The notes: a model not told the origin generated them from the sequence alone. DNA of 64,000 bases from Coriaria nepalensis (GCA_027186245.1 CP114486.1:9066501-9130500); one strand, 5' to 3'; shown: positions 46,530-59,045, counted from the first letter of the stretch. Program-made: numbers and translations.

Positions 46530-47783
46530 CCTAAATTCGTTAAATTTTTTTTTTAAAGGAAAAATCATATAAATTGATAGGCAAAAGCTGATTAAATATA
46601 ATAGAGATCATACTGCGAGTGCAGTTAATGGAAAAAAATCCGAAAATAGAGCAATGAGAATCCGAAGGTTTGGAGAGTCAGAGTAGCTTAGGGGATGTTC
46701 TGCGATAAAATCTGAAGTATCTAGAGGCACCCTGAATTCATTATGGAATCCCTGAAAACCACTTAGAAGAGAGAATGTCAGACGTCCAGAACAATGCGTT
46801 GGCACCTAAAAATGTAGCTTGACCAAAGTGGGGATGAAATCCCATAAATACATACGTCGAGAACACCAAAACCGCTAACAGAAGGGTTGCCATAAGGATG
46901 GAAACTAGGAACAGTACCAAAGCACCCAGAAATACAACTTAACTAAAACTGGGATGATTATGTTGGCTTCACTACGAACGATGATTCAAATCCTGGATCT
47001 GAGCTGATCTTCTCTTTCTGGCAGTCTACGCACTTGTAGATCTGTAGGATGTATCAATACTCGGAATGGATATATCTACCATTGATGGATCTTACATCGA
47101 CGAGCAAGTATCTATTGAAGCTGAAGTAAACTAAGAGGATGAGTTGAGAGAAACGGGCAGGCCTAATGAAGAGCTTTTGGAGCTGGAGGATGAAGAACAT
47201 AGAAGGAAACCAGCATAATAGCAGACTGAAGAAGAGCTTTCGGAGCTGGAGGATGAAAAACATAGAAGGAAACCTGCAAAAAAGCAGACTTGGACAAGAT
47301 AATAAACAAAACAAAGTCAGAGGAACAAAATTAAACTTGAAAAAGGAAAATAGCAGAGGATGAAGATATAGATCTGGAGAAAAGGGGATTTTAGCATGTG
47401 ATTTGATAAAGGGATCTGGATATTGTGGGGTTAAACAGGACAGATTAAAGAGCTATAAAAATAAAGAATGAAAGAAAGAGCAGTAGGGGTTGCCGTTAAA
47501 AGAGAAAAGGAGGCTGAGGAAAGAAAAGAAAACGAAAGAGGGGAGATCATAAAGGAAACTGAAAACTTGGGCAAGAGCCAGTAATAGGAGAAAAGAAGCT
47601 GAAAAGGAAAAAACGGTTAGATCTGGCACCGCTCACCGGTATGAACTGAAAACTTGGAAGGTGGAGGATGATGATGGGTGGAGATCGGCGGCTTCACCAT
47701 CGCCGCTTACTAGAGCCTGCTACTGGTGTAGAGAGAGAGAAAGTTAGAACACATCAATGATGATCATCTCCCCTGAATTCGTT
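46530..47783 (-). mobile_element. Retroposed sequence with poly(A) and 12-bp target duplication
   Basis: Minus-strand insert of about 1.2 kb. Plus-strand CCTAAATTCGTT (46530-46541) and CCTGAATTCGTT (47772-47783) flank it as a 12-bp duplication with one change. At its 3' end (left) is an A run on the minus strand (46545-46554). These are marks of LINE-type retrotransposition. The body lacks reverse transcriptase motifs; it could be a non-autonomous LINE derivative or a processed transcript of unknown origin. A short frame beginning MVKPPISTHHHPPP sits near its 5' end. It lies about 0.35 kb upstream of the CSLE TATA box. Confidence 0.6.
47161..47286. repeat. 60-bp tandem duplication inside the retroposed sequence
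   Basis: Two units with exact 60-base spacing (for example 'gaagagctttt' at 47168 and 'gaagagctttc' at 47228; 'agctggaggatga' in both), differing at only a few positions. Confidence 0.85.
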
Positions 47784-48850
47784 TATTAGAGATTGATAGC
47801 GAACAGAAGATGAATAACTTCAAAAATTAGTATTTTTAAAGTTAGTTAATGAATTCGGTAAAATATATATATATATGTGACCTGTAAAAAAGCACCTAAG
47901 TCTTTAGGTTTGATGCATTAGAGTTGAAAAATTATATTCCTTCCTTCTAGAGTAAAATTTTCTCATTAATCTACTTTTATGTGTGTGAATATTTAATTTT
48001 GTATTCTAATCTTAAAAATTAATAATAAAATAAAATAATAAAATAATAAAAAATAAAAGACGAAGCGTGGTTTTTCATGCTTGATTGATCTATGTGCTTT
48101 ATGTCATTTCTTCCTCTTAAGCATGGATACTGACGGGGCAAGTTTAGTCGAGGACCGCAATGCCGACTTAGGTGAGGCATCTCGATCTAGGTACATCTAA
48201 GACAAGCTGACAGGAGAACCAGACATCTGAACTAGCCATTCCAGACATCCAATTAGGCTGAGCTAGCTGAGGTCAGAGAAAGATTGATTAGCATCCCAAA
48301 TCCTCCTAAGTCCATCCTCTGAATCCAGAGACCTGAGGTCAGATCAACATCCCGCCAGCGTGGTATTCTGAAAGAAGAGCTGGCAAGAATAGCCACCCTT
48401 GACGTAAGAGATAAATTTTTAGAAGGGAGTTTTTTTTTTTTTTTTTTGTAAGATCTAAGACATTCTCTCTCCTCATCCGTCTTTAACGTTTTACCATTAA
48501 TTTTTTTCATTCTCTCTCCTTCATATATATTCACCTTCCATTCTAAAAATTGATACTTATTTTTTTATAAAAAAAATTGACACACAAAAAAAGAAAAAGG
48601 AAAAGAATATTTCAATTAATTGAATGAAAGAAGAAAACTTATTTGAGGAAGCCATACAAATCTGATAACTAGAATAGTTTAAAGTATCTTTACTTTTTAA
48701 AACTAATCAACCTTTCAAACAATGTGATTATCATTTATCAACTTCAAACTTTATACTCAAATCAGATTTAGAAGAAAAATGCGCTAATGATGATTTTTTT
48801 TTTCTTTTAATTTTTTTTAATGATCTTCACTTAAAATTGTAAGAATAATG
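47784..48850. other. Intergenic sequence, nothing assigned
   Basis: AT-rich with a (TA)n run at about 47865-47876 and a T17 run near 48431. A patch at 48130-48400 is richer in GC, but no gene is recognised. Confidence 0.4.
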
Positions 48851-49954
48851 GTTAATTACATTTTTTGTCCCTCTATAATTCAATTTTTAAGAATTCATTT
48901 ATGTATAATTTCTAGTTAAATTTTTAATTTATATGTAATTTAAATGAGATTTCTTAATCATTCGGATAATTTTCATGTCACTGGCGATGATATGGCACGT
49001 GACATGCATGCCACGTCATCAAAAAAATATATTTATTATTTTTTTCATCTTTCATCTTTATTCCTATGAAAAAAAGTGAAAAAAATAAAATTCGGTTCAT
49101 TTTATTGAGAAAAGACGTGTTAGAATAGTTTGAATTTTTTGCGATTAAAATCATTTGTATTCCGATTTATTTGCAAGATATCCAAATGAGTCAAATAATT
49201 GTGAGAAATCCAATCAGATCAATTATGTTCTTCCTCGCGAAGAACCCCAACAAATCGATTCAGATCATCTTTTACTTGAAGTGGTGTTCTTGAACTTGAA
49301 AAAGAAAAGGAAAAAAGAAAAAAAAATGAGAATCCGACTAGACGTCCATTAATAGAGGTGAAAGCTCGATCTGAGCTCGCAGACCTCCATTAATGGAGAT
49401 ATGGTCTGATTCATTCTTTTTTCTTTTTTCTTTTCCTTTCAGGGTTCAAGAATACCTCTTACTGTAAAGATAAATTGGATCGATTCGATTGGGTTCTTTG
49501 CGAGGAAAAACGAAATTAATTTGATCAAAATGCTCACATATATTTGATTTGATTTGGATATCTTGCGAATACATCAAATTGGAACGAGCGATTTTACTCG
49601 CAAAAAAGTCAAACTACTTCAATCCATTTTCTTCATGAATCGAACCATATTTCATTTTTTACAGTAGTTTTTTCAGAGAGAAAAAGGAAATTTTGAATTA
49701 AAAGGGAAAATAATAAACTAATAGGGGAGAAAAGTAAATAATGAAATATTAAGGATAAAAAAAAATAAACATATCTTTTTTATGATATGGAATGTTATGT
49801 CAACATATCATGCCACATCATCGTCAAGAGCTTGAAAATTATCAAAATGACTAAAAAATGTCATTTAAACTAGGTAGGGACTATAAAATTAATCTGAGAC
49901 TATATACGGACGAATTCATAAAAATTGAATTACAAGACTAAAAGTATAATTAAC
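48851..49954. repeat. 1.1-kb near-palindromic fold-back element
   Basis: The two halves are reverse complements over most of their length. Pairs seen: 'gttaattaca' (48851) with 'tataattaac' (49954); 'aattcaatttttaagaattc' with its partner near 49910; 'gatatggcac-tgcatgccac' (48990) with the block near 49810; 'gcaagatatcc' (49173) with 'ggatatcttgc' (49566); 'ttcctcgcgaagaaccc' (49230) with 'gggttctttgcgagga' (49503). The centre is near 49400 with almost no loop. No transposase. This fits a long-TIR Mutator-like or fold-back element. Target duplication not found with confidence. Confidence 0.8.
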
Positions 49955-50619
49955 ACACAAATAAAAACTATTGAGGTAAGAATTAGATAAACACTCTAAT
50001 GTCTTCTTTGCTTTCTCTTACGGTTCTAACCAATTCCCTCTCCTCTTTCTATATGTATATATATATATATGAAAGAATTGGACATATTAGCCCTTTGACA
50101 AGTTATATTTATCAAATATACCCCATATAACTTTTCCTAATGAAATGGCCTTATTTCCCTTTAATAATTTAAATAAAAAATGATAAATATAAACATTTAC
50201 AATACCCTTACACTTATTTACCAGTTTGTTTTTTTAAAAAACTGTTATTCTTCATCCTACACAAATCGAAAACCAGCATTTTCATTCTGCTTCAATTTTC
50301 AACTGTTGAAGAAGTAAATTTCGAAGCCTCTATTTCCCAACCGATCGAAGGAAAAGATACCATAATCTTTATTCGAACCCACATGCTCAGAATCCATAAA
50401 TTTTAGACCCTCTGGTTTATTTTCAATGGTTTATAGATAATCATAATCAAAACATAAATTCATATTGTTATGTATATAAATAGTATTATATTTTGATTTT
50501 ATTTCCTTTTGAAACACATAACGAAACGAAACTATAAATCTAATGCCCATCAAGCATCAAGCCTCCAGGCCATCGGGCTGTTAAGCAGTTGAGTAAAGGT
50601 CAAAGTTTAGGTTTATGAT
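49955..50619. other. Intergenic sequence
   Basis: (TA)n run at about 50057-50070; no gene seen. Confidence 0.4.
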
Positions 50620-51560
50620 ATATGCATCAAAGTTTATGTTTATGATCTATAGTTTAAGGTTTATGATTTAGGCTTTAAGGTTTATAGTTTAAGATTTATA
50701 ATTTAGTGTATAGTAAATTTGTATTCCGTACTAGTTTGCATAGTGCTCGGGCTTGGATCTTTGATGTAAAAATCTTTCTGGCCTCTAAACTCGACGGCTC
50801 GAGGGGTACTCTATATTGATTTCTCTAGACTCATCGAATCATTGGGTATTGATTTCATATACTTTATAATCCTTTAATCCAAACCTAAAATAATAAATAT
50901 TAAACTCTAAACCCTAAGGGTTTAGAGTATAATGTTTAGGGTTTAAAGTCTATGGTTAGGGTTTAAAATTAGTTTAGATTCTAGGATTTAGAAATGAAAG
51001 GTTTAGGGAAGATTTTAGGTTTTAGGGTGTTAGAGTTTATGATTTATGGTTTAGAGTTTAGAGTTTATGGTATTAGGGTTAACAGTTAAAAGTTTAAGTT
51101 TTAGGGTTTAAAGTTTAGGATTTAATATTTAGGATTTAGGGTTTAGGGTGTTAGGGTTAGGGTGTTAGGGCTAGGTGTTAGAGTTAAGAGTTTATGGTGT
51201 TAGGGTTTAAATTTTAGCATTTAGGGTTTAAGATTCAGTGCTTACGATCTAGGTTGTTATGGTGTTAAGGTGTTCGGGTTTAAAATTTATGGTGTTATGG
51301 TTTAAAGTTTAGGGTTTACGGTGTTAAGGTTTAGGATTTAGGATTTTGATTGTTAAGCTGTTAGGGTTTTTGGTTTAAAGTTTATGGTATTAGAGTTTAA
51401 TGTTTAATGTTTATGGTATTATAGTTTAACATTTAAGGTTTATGGTGTTAGGATGTTAAGATTTAGGATTAGAGTTTATAATATTAGGGTTTAGGATTTA
51501 GGGTGATATAGTTTAGTATGTTAGGATTTAGTGTTATACTCTAAAATTTTAAATTTTATA
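50620..51560 (+). repeat. Degenerate interstitial telomere-like repeat
   Basis: About 0.9 kb built from variants of TTTAGGG (tttaagg, tttatgg, gttaggg, atttagg), with roughly ten exact heptamers, densest at 51115-51175. Nearly all are in one orientation, but 50904-50928 is an exact 25-base dyad in which CCCTAAA meets TTTAGGG, and a few complement-type words follow at 51535-51615. Confidence 0.75.
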
Positions 51561-52742
51561 CTCTAAATCTTAAATATTATATTTTGAACCCTATCTCAGA
51601 ATCATAAACTTATACTCTAAACCAGACAATCATAGATTAAAATTAAATATCAGTGGTGTGATTCATTGACATACTAGAGGAACCGCTTCGAAAAACCATG
51701 TGCAGTTGGGAGAGAAATAAAGCTTAGAGAGGGAAGGCTCCCCTTGCCACCAAAACAGCACAAATGTGGGTGAGTGTGAGCAGCTGCCAGAAATGGGTCC
51801 GGCAGCATTGTTGTGAGCAGCATCAAGTCAATGTCTGAGGAGAGAGAGGAGGGGCTAGAGGAGGAAGGGCCTCCACCACAGATTTGAAGGCCTTAACACC
51901 ACTTGAGGTCTTCAAATCTGTGGTGGATTTACTTTTCTCCAAGACTATGGCTCCCTGTGTTGGAGGTTTCACCATCTTTGCTATAAAAATGCAATTACTT
52001 CTTTGAATCATAACTCTCCTATCCTTATGAATTCAGATACTCAATATTTCTTATCCAGTTCAAGAAACTTCTTCTAATCATAATACAAGATCCGACTGAG
52101 CCTAATGATAGAAGCAGACTGATCCTAACGAAACCATGTCAGGACCTCACCTTTCTAATTGTATGGAATCTGCTTACATTAGAGGTAATACATGTCATTT
52201 CCCAACACTGTTTAGTTGGCATTTAAAATTACCGCTAAGCAACGCAAATCCTTCTGTCTTACCTTCGAAAATAGCACATGCCAATTCATCAAGCAAATCC
52301 ACTTTTAAATGAACCCTCATTTTTGGTCACTTCTTGTTTTCCAGCGGAAACCCCCCAAAAGGCAAACACAGAAAACACTAAATACATATAAATAAATAAA
52401 TAAATAAATAAAGCCACCTCCATTGTTCTTTCACCAATTCAACCATCTTTGCTTCCAACAAAGTAATTCAAGGCAGCCAACCTACAGCTGAATTATCATT
52501 CCGGACTGCTTTCCTTCCCTTTGTTTCTGGGTAACTGGGTTCTAATCAAACCCAGATAAGAAGGTAAATCGTTCCCTCTCTGTTTTTTTTTTTTTTAAAC
52601 TTTTTTTCTAGGAAATTATGCCCCCGTCTTTATGAAACTGGAGTTTCAATTGGCGTTCGGCCAAATTATAGTTTAGAAAACCAAACGGAAAATCAAGTCA
52701 ATCTAAATAATTATAGTATTTTTTTGATAGGGAAGCCATTGA
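51561..52742. other. Upstream region of the WEB-family gene
   Basis: No coding sequence seen up to the 5' leader. A 'gccttcaaatctgtggtgg' word at 51860-51910 occurs in both orientations and could fold back. A (AAAT)n run lies at about 52390-52411. The leader probably includes 52440-52562, followed by a 5'UTR intron from GTAAATCG (52563) to an AG near 52732. Confidence 0.45.
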
Positions 52743-54409
52743 ATGGAAACTCAACACAGACAACAAAATTCATTTGGAGAGATTGAAACGATAACGCCAA
52801 TTCAATCCGTGAAAGTAGCTGTCAGTTTATTTGGTGGGGTTGCTACCTCTAAGGAGAAATCTAACATCAAGAAATCCAAACTCTCTTCCGAGGTAAAAAT
52901 ATAAGTAAAAAAAAATAAAAAAATCTAACGTTTATAATAAACCTTTCGATATGATAATGAATGATGTTTTAGTTGCTAAACTTTTTTGCAGGATTTGCAT
53001 GACAAGGAGACGCATCTTCTTTTAGCCCAGAAAGCACTGCACAAGATAAAGCAACAGGTAGAGAATGCAAAGACCACAAAAGCAAGAGCACTTTCCGAGC
53101 TAGAAAGAGCTCAGAGGACAGAGGAAGAGCTCGAGACAAAGCTTATAACCGTAAATAAGTCTAAAGAAGCCGCCATAGAAGCGGCCGAGATCATTAAAAA
53201 AGAGGTGAAAAAACTCGAATTGGCCAAATCCCAGGATGATATTGGTAGTGGTGGTTTAAAGCAAGAACTGGACAGTGTAAGAAAAGAAAATGCAAAAACA
53301 GTAACAGAGCTAGATGCTGCAAAGCAAGAGCTTACCAAAATCAGACAAGATTTTGACGAGGCATTAGAAGCGAAATCTGGTGCTTTTCAACAAGCGGCTG
53401 AGTCACAACATTCTACGAAACTAAGTGCAGAAAGAGACAATGAGCTTTCTAAAGAAATGGTAATTATTCGAGATGAAATCGAGCAAATAAAGCTGGCTTG
53501 CTTACTAGCACAAGAAGAGCAGGTAAAGACTATAGCAGAAAAAGATGCCTGCAATATGCATTATAAGAATGCAAAGGAAAGGGTGGAGAAGAAATTAGTG
53601 TTCTGTAAGAAAGAGTTAGATCCTCAAATGTATAGACGTCTTGAAGCGAAGCTGAAACAAACGAGTGCAGGTATTGAAGCAGTACAAGGACAGCTGATGA
53701 AAACAAATGCTTATCAGGTTCTTACTATTAGAGCAGTAATGGTAGAGGTGAAAGAAGTGACAAAGAGGTTAAGGGAAGTTGCAGAAGAAGAAAGCTCTCT
53801 AAGGAAGTTAGTGACATCACTAAGACAAGAAGTGGATAATGTGAGGAGGAAAAATAAGATTAGAATGAAACTTGAAATGGAAGGAGAGTTTATTCCTGAG
53901 AAGAGTTTGATACTGAAGAAGCTATTTTCCAAAACAGACAATGCAAAGGAGGAAACGGAGAAGATGATGAAGGCAGCCTCTGACGTTAAGGGATATGCTA
54001 GACTGACTAGAATGGAGGCCGGGGAATAAAAAAGGAGACTAAATGAAGCTTTGAAAATGGCGTAGAAGCTAAAATGGCCGAGAACCGAGCCCTTGAGGAG
54101 ATGGAGACCCTTTCGAAGAATTCAGGGTCTGATCTGAAGATTAGATTATCTGTTAAGGAGTTTGGGGATATGATGAGAAAAGTAGAGGAGTCTATGAAGA
54201 GGGCCGAGAGGGAAGAGGCAAGTACAGCTGCTAAGGTGGAAGAATGCTATGCAAGAAGGATTGAAGCAGAGAGGAGGACAGAAGATGGCTTGAAAACGAT
54301 TGAAGAGATAAAGGAGACAGTCATGGCCGAGTCGCCGAGTATCGTGGTTGAGAGGCAACTTAGAAGGTGGCGTGAAGTACAAAGAGGGAATCTACTGTTG
54401 AGGCCGTAG
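52743..54409 (+). pseudogene. WEB-family coiled-coil gene, broken
   Basis: Exon 1 (52743-52892) encodes the conserved PIQSVKVAVSLFGG motif. After a GT-AG intron, exon 2 from 52992 encodes a long heptad-rich coiled coil (LALAQKAL-type start, then ALSELERAQRTEEEL and ELDAAKQELTKIR), the signature of WEB/DUF827 proteins like At5g55860 that act in blue-light chloroplast movement. The frame stops at TAA 54027-54029 (395 codons), stays recognisable in frame to about 54060, loses one base near 54062, and continues from 54074 to 54409 with NRALEEMETL and the family's LRRWRE. Two point lesions thus break it; the usual C-terminal tail is not evident. Either a recent pseudogene, a truncated protein, or sequencing errors. 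Confidence 0.75.
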
Positions 54410-55389
54410 TTTATTTCGGGGACATCAGAAAAGCAGGAAAATTAAATAAATGGCTGATGATTCAGATGGGAATTGGCTTCAGGAGACTATGGATCGTTCA
54501 TTGAGCAGATTTTCCTCACAGGTAAGACTCCTCTCAAGCTTGAAATGATACTGGAAAGTACCATTTAATCGAAATGGTGGTGACAGATCTTGACTCCTAT
54601 GCGCTTTAATGTCGGATTTTGAAGATTATTACCATCTGTAGTAAAATGGTACAAACTGGTGCCATTTCAAACTTGGGAGGAGACTTATCCTTTCAAACTG
54701 GTACCATGACAAGGATAGCATGGTTGGTTTTGTGTCTCAAACTCTTCAAGGGAAATTTTGATTTTAGGTTTCCCAAGCCCTTCTGAAAGAGAATTCCACA
54801 TGATTTCAGAGGCAGAGAGAGAGAGAGACAGTGACCAGTATTTTGAAATTGCTGTCATTTATTTTATGTAAAGTTACTATAGATGCACAGTACCGGCTTC
54901 TTCTGCCTGTGATCTTGAAGCAGATATTGCGCAGGCCATCTGTGATTATTATGTTATATGACGGTATTGCTTACTACGGTTATACCATAATCCGAAGAAA
55001 CCGTTCTTGTTCCCATTTTCATTTCCATAACTAAATAACTTAAGCTGAGGAGTTTGGGAAATCCCTGTTCCTTCTGGGACTGGTTCATTAAGAAGAAGAT
55101 TCCGGGAAAAAGAAGCCTGTATAATAGGCTACTCTATGTTATTTTTTTTATTATATAATAAAGATTAACCTTAATTTTATATTTATAAATCGGATCCTAT
55201 CACATTGCTCCTGATAAATTAGTTTTACAAAAGCTTCCTTTCTAAAGTTTTATTTTGAAACTCTGGAAACTATAATCTCCATTTAAAGTTGAAACAGTTA
55301 GTGATCTCACTCCCCCTTCCCCATTAAGAAAATGAAACAAACACAGAATGGAAACAAACACAGATGAGAAGCAAAGAAACAGATTATAC
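54410..55389. other. Sequence between WEB and SEC14 fragments
   Basis: Possible remains of the WEB 3' region up to about 54530, then unassigned DNA. The expected downstream SEC14 exons were looked for here on the minus strand and not found. Confidence 0.45.
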
Positions 55390-56065
55390 CTTTATTTGAC
55401 TTAATGCCGACAACTTCAATCCAGTCATATCTAACACTTTCACACAGGTTGTAATAGGGCGCCCATACTTTTTTGATGCAGAAGGCTACAAAAAAGTACA
55501 CAGGTCAAAACAATGACTAGAGAGAAGCTTAGAAAATTCTAAACTCTTAACTTCCCAAAAAAGAAAAAGATACTAAGCTCTTAATAAGTTACCAAATTCA
55601 CACGATCCCTATATTCATTCATTTGAATGTGTGACTGCACATAATACTGAGCCTGGCATGAGGGGGGGGGGGGAATAATCACATATATGTAAACTAATTT
55701 CACAAGGTCAATATTCTTTCTAAAGCAGCAGGTGGTGTTTAATATTTGGTCAAACATAAAAGGAATAATTACAATACTTACCGGTGCTTTGTCATATGTA
55801 CTTTGCCCAACACCAACAGCAGTCACAGGCAGGCCCCAAAGCGTATAATGAAGTTAATAAAAAGGTGCAGAAAAGAGCATATGCAGTTTATCATGTCGAA
55901 CCATGCAAAGCAAGATTTAAAGGAATGAGAATGTAAAGTTTAAGAGCAAGTGAAAATTTCAAGCTGGTGCATGTTAATGAAGAGCACCTCTTTCGAGTAA
56001 CCTGAACCTCCTATGAGTTGTGTGTCCCATACAGCTCTATAAAGTTCAATAGGAACTATAGGTTT
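55390..56065 (-). pseudogene. Four isolated exons of a SEC14-like (CRAL-TRIO) gene
   Basis: Exons (minus): 55988-56065 (KPIVPIELYRAV, SGYSKE), 55782-55835 (GLPVTAVGVGQSTYDKAP), 55593-55652 (YYVQSHIQMNEYRDRV), 55390-55485 (KYGRPITTCVKVLDMTGLK). All are phase 0 and join to a continuous 96-residue middle part of the lipid-binding CRAL-TRIO domain of plant SEC14 phosphatidylinositol-transfer proteins. Exons for the N-terminal CRAL-TRIO-N region and for the rest of the lipid pocket are missing on both sides. The acceptor before 55835 reads GG instead of AG. A C12 run (minus; 55662-55673) lies just upstream of the third exon. Presumed non-functional gene fragment. Confidence 0.82.
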
Positions 56066-57039
56066 CTGCATAAGAAGAAAGCAATCATATCAAAGTTGTA
56101 GAGGTTTGTCCAAAAAGCCATACTTTCAAGATTATTGTTGTTATTATTAGTCGTTGATGTTTCTTTTGTTACTAGTTCTTTTTGTCTTTCCAATCATCTT
56201 TTATTATTCACTTCCTATAATATTAATTTCCTGTGCCCTTTTTAGTGTTTTGGAAAGAACCCCAAACCCTTCCAGCTTATCATTATTCTCAGAACTGTTT
56301 TCACCAAACGCTTTACTATTTTATATATGTAGTCGATAAGTTGGCAATGGCGGCAGTAGAACTTACCGTTATAATATAGATAGGCCAAACATCCTTGACC
56401 AATCCTAAATTAATTTCTAATAAAAGGTCATATACATCCGCTTGCAAGTCATTTAACTGAGCGGATGCCAAGTCTAGTTGGTTCATAGTTAAGTTGATGC
56501 CTTCTTCATCCATTCAGCTACAAAAGTACTCTTCTGATTTCCAAGCTGAAAATTTTATTTTAATGGTAGTGACAATTGCCACCGCTTCAGGTCGTATTGT
56601 CTAACCCATCATGGCTCTTATCAAATTACTTGCTCTACCAAAGTTGGTTGGGTTGGCACTATAGCCAATGATCTTTTGGTTGAAGTCAAACTCTTCATCA
56701 GTTGGCGACCATTGTGAAGTAGAAATGACTCCTATCGGCTTTCCTTATTTCTTGACAATTTAGATGGGGCTAATAGATTGCTCGTCAAAGGTAGCTTGTA
56801 TGAGGTGTGATGTGGCTGCCAAGGGGAGGAGGGCTTCAACGTTAATGATCTCTACTTGATCTCCATTCTAAAATAATAAAGCTAGATGTAATGAAGTGTA
56901 AGTCAATGGTTCATTTGCACATCTCTGGGCATAATCCATTTTCGAAAAATGAACCCTAGACATCCGGACCCAAAGTAAACTACCAAGATAAAAGGCTAGA
57001 TGCTATGCATCACATGCATCCGGATTCCTAGGTTATTCT

Positions 57040-58900
57040 CAAATTCTAGTTCCGAAAATGAGAGGGAAGACAAGTGTTATACCTAGCCTTCTCCGAATTC
57101 TGAACAAAATTTCATCCTTAAATTCTCTTTATTGGCGTTGCAACCACCATTGGGCTGCCACCACCGCTATCCTTGATCTACAATCTCCTTCCTATTACTC
57201 GGTCGCTATCCTTGATCCACACGGTCAATAACTGAAGCAAAGGATTCAAGGTGAGTTGATTTAACTCTTGAATCAAAAAATTTGGAGAGAAAGAAAATAT
57301 GAAGAAAAGATAACTCTCTTCTCTCTTTTCTTGGAATGGATGGCACTAGCAAGATTGGGAGGAACCTTAGGAATTTATACCCTTATATAAGGGTCACATC
57401 CCTCTTCGGCCTAGCCTAATTAGGTCTCTAAGACCCGGTTAATCCAATTAACCTTGTTCGAGTTTTCTGTAACCATTTTCATTCCCGTTTCTAAAAAATA
57501 AAATAATATTTTATTTTCCAAATTAATATCTAATTTTACTCAGTAAACTGTAAACTTTTATTTTGACCTTGCCTATGGTATGGGCTTGTTTAGGTTCATT
57601 AACACTTTAATTACTCAAGAGACCTTATTTAGACCAATAAAATATTCTGACTTTTATAATTATTAAATTTTCATTTAATTATTATCTTAATCAAAATAAT
57701 ATTTTTTTTCTAATTAATTATTTAATTTCTAATTACTTATTTACTTTCTAACCAATTGTTTGATTTTTAAATAAATTTAAATCATACTTTGGTTGTGCTA
57801 GCAATGCCGGTGTGACTTAGACTTAATAAATTAAACTAATTAATTATTTAACTATTTAAATCAAGTTCACCATGAACAAGTCAAAATTCTCTAATTTAGA
57901 ATCCAACCTCGATCCAATCGATTATTATGTGTAACTGGATAGGTTTTACATTTGGACAAAAGGTGTGCCCTACAATGACCTCTGAGTTCTATCGATTCTT
58001 TACGAGTGAAACATTTGACTTTGAAAATATTTTTCAAAATAAACAGTCAACATAATCATTTTTTAGACTTAAGCCACCCATCTTTTAGACTTAACTTTTT
58101 ATGATTATGTGACTTAAACCACCAAACTCATATTGGCCTCTAGAAAGACATATGAGCCACCTATGTAATGAGAAGTACAAAGAACTTCCACAAGAACCAT
58201 AGATGGCTCTTACCGTACCAAATTGACCTTTCATCTATCTGTGTATCCAGAAAGTCCTAGAGCATGGTTTAACTGTTAACCATTTTTATACTTTCTTTAT
58301 GAATGCCATAAACTCTTATGCAATTAGACAATAAATTTACATAAAACTCCTTTTCAAACTATACAACTATGCGTAAAGATTTTCTTTATGCATAAGTTAT
58401 ATGACTCATAGAAACACACTCTTTAATATAGATGTAATGGATCTCATCTTATCACCCTACATATTGCACATACTCAAACACATGCCCAATGGTACACCAT
58501 TTTAGTAGGCTTTGGCTAAGGCCACGTGGAGTAATATGAAAGCATGATATTTCATCGGCCAGTACTGTGGTGGTCTTAAGCCTGAGTATCACAAGTATAA
58601 TAATCACCGACAAAACTCATTATTCGTTAATATCATTACCATTGAATTTTTGTCAAGTGATCACATTTAATGATTAACTAATCACCTACATGCCTATCCT
58701 AGTGTTCCTTAACACCGATGGATATGAGATCATCACTATTCTCTTCGAAGTGGGTAACACATGCAACAGCCTCTCCGGATTGTCATTATTCCTATCATAA
58801 CAATCTTATGAATATGAAAAATTTTATCTCAGACTTAACCAACCTTGATCTCATCTTTCCATGATCTCCATCATGAATCCAAGTGTATGTTTGAGAACCA
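57040..58900. repeat. LTR-like repeat, family B copy 2
   Basis: Second copy of the 18240-19740 repeat, same orientation. It separates two parts of the gypsy interior, so it either inserted into the element or reflects a nested LTR. It has a TATA-like 'cttatataagg' at 57383-57393. Outer limits are approximate. Confidence 0.6.
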
Positions 58901-59045
58901 GAAATCTATCAAATATGCAACTAATTTATATATGCAAGCAAATTATTATTTCCAACTTAATAATAGCATGACATATTATATGTATATATGCTTTAATTGA
59001 ATATTATTGAATTAAGATTGATCTCATATTATATGTTTATATATT

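Noticed and set aside
50620..51560. True chromosome end
   Set aside because: The heptamers are degenerate and unique sequence with genes continues on both sides.
56316..56513. First exon of the SEC14-like gene
   Set aside because: The peptide (QLDLASAQLNDLQADV) does not resemble the SEC14 N-terminal region and fits the adjoining gypsy polyprotein better.
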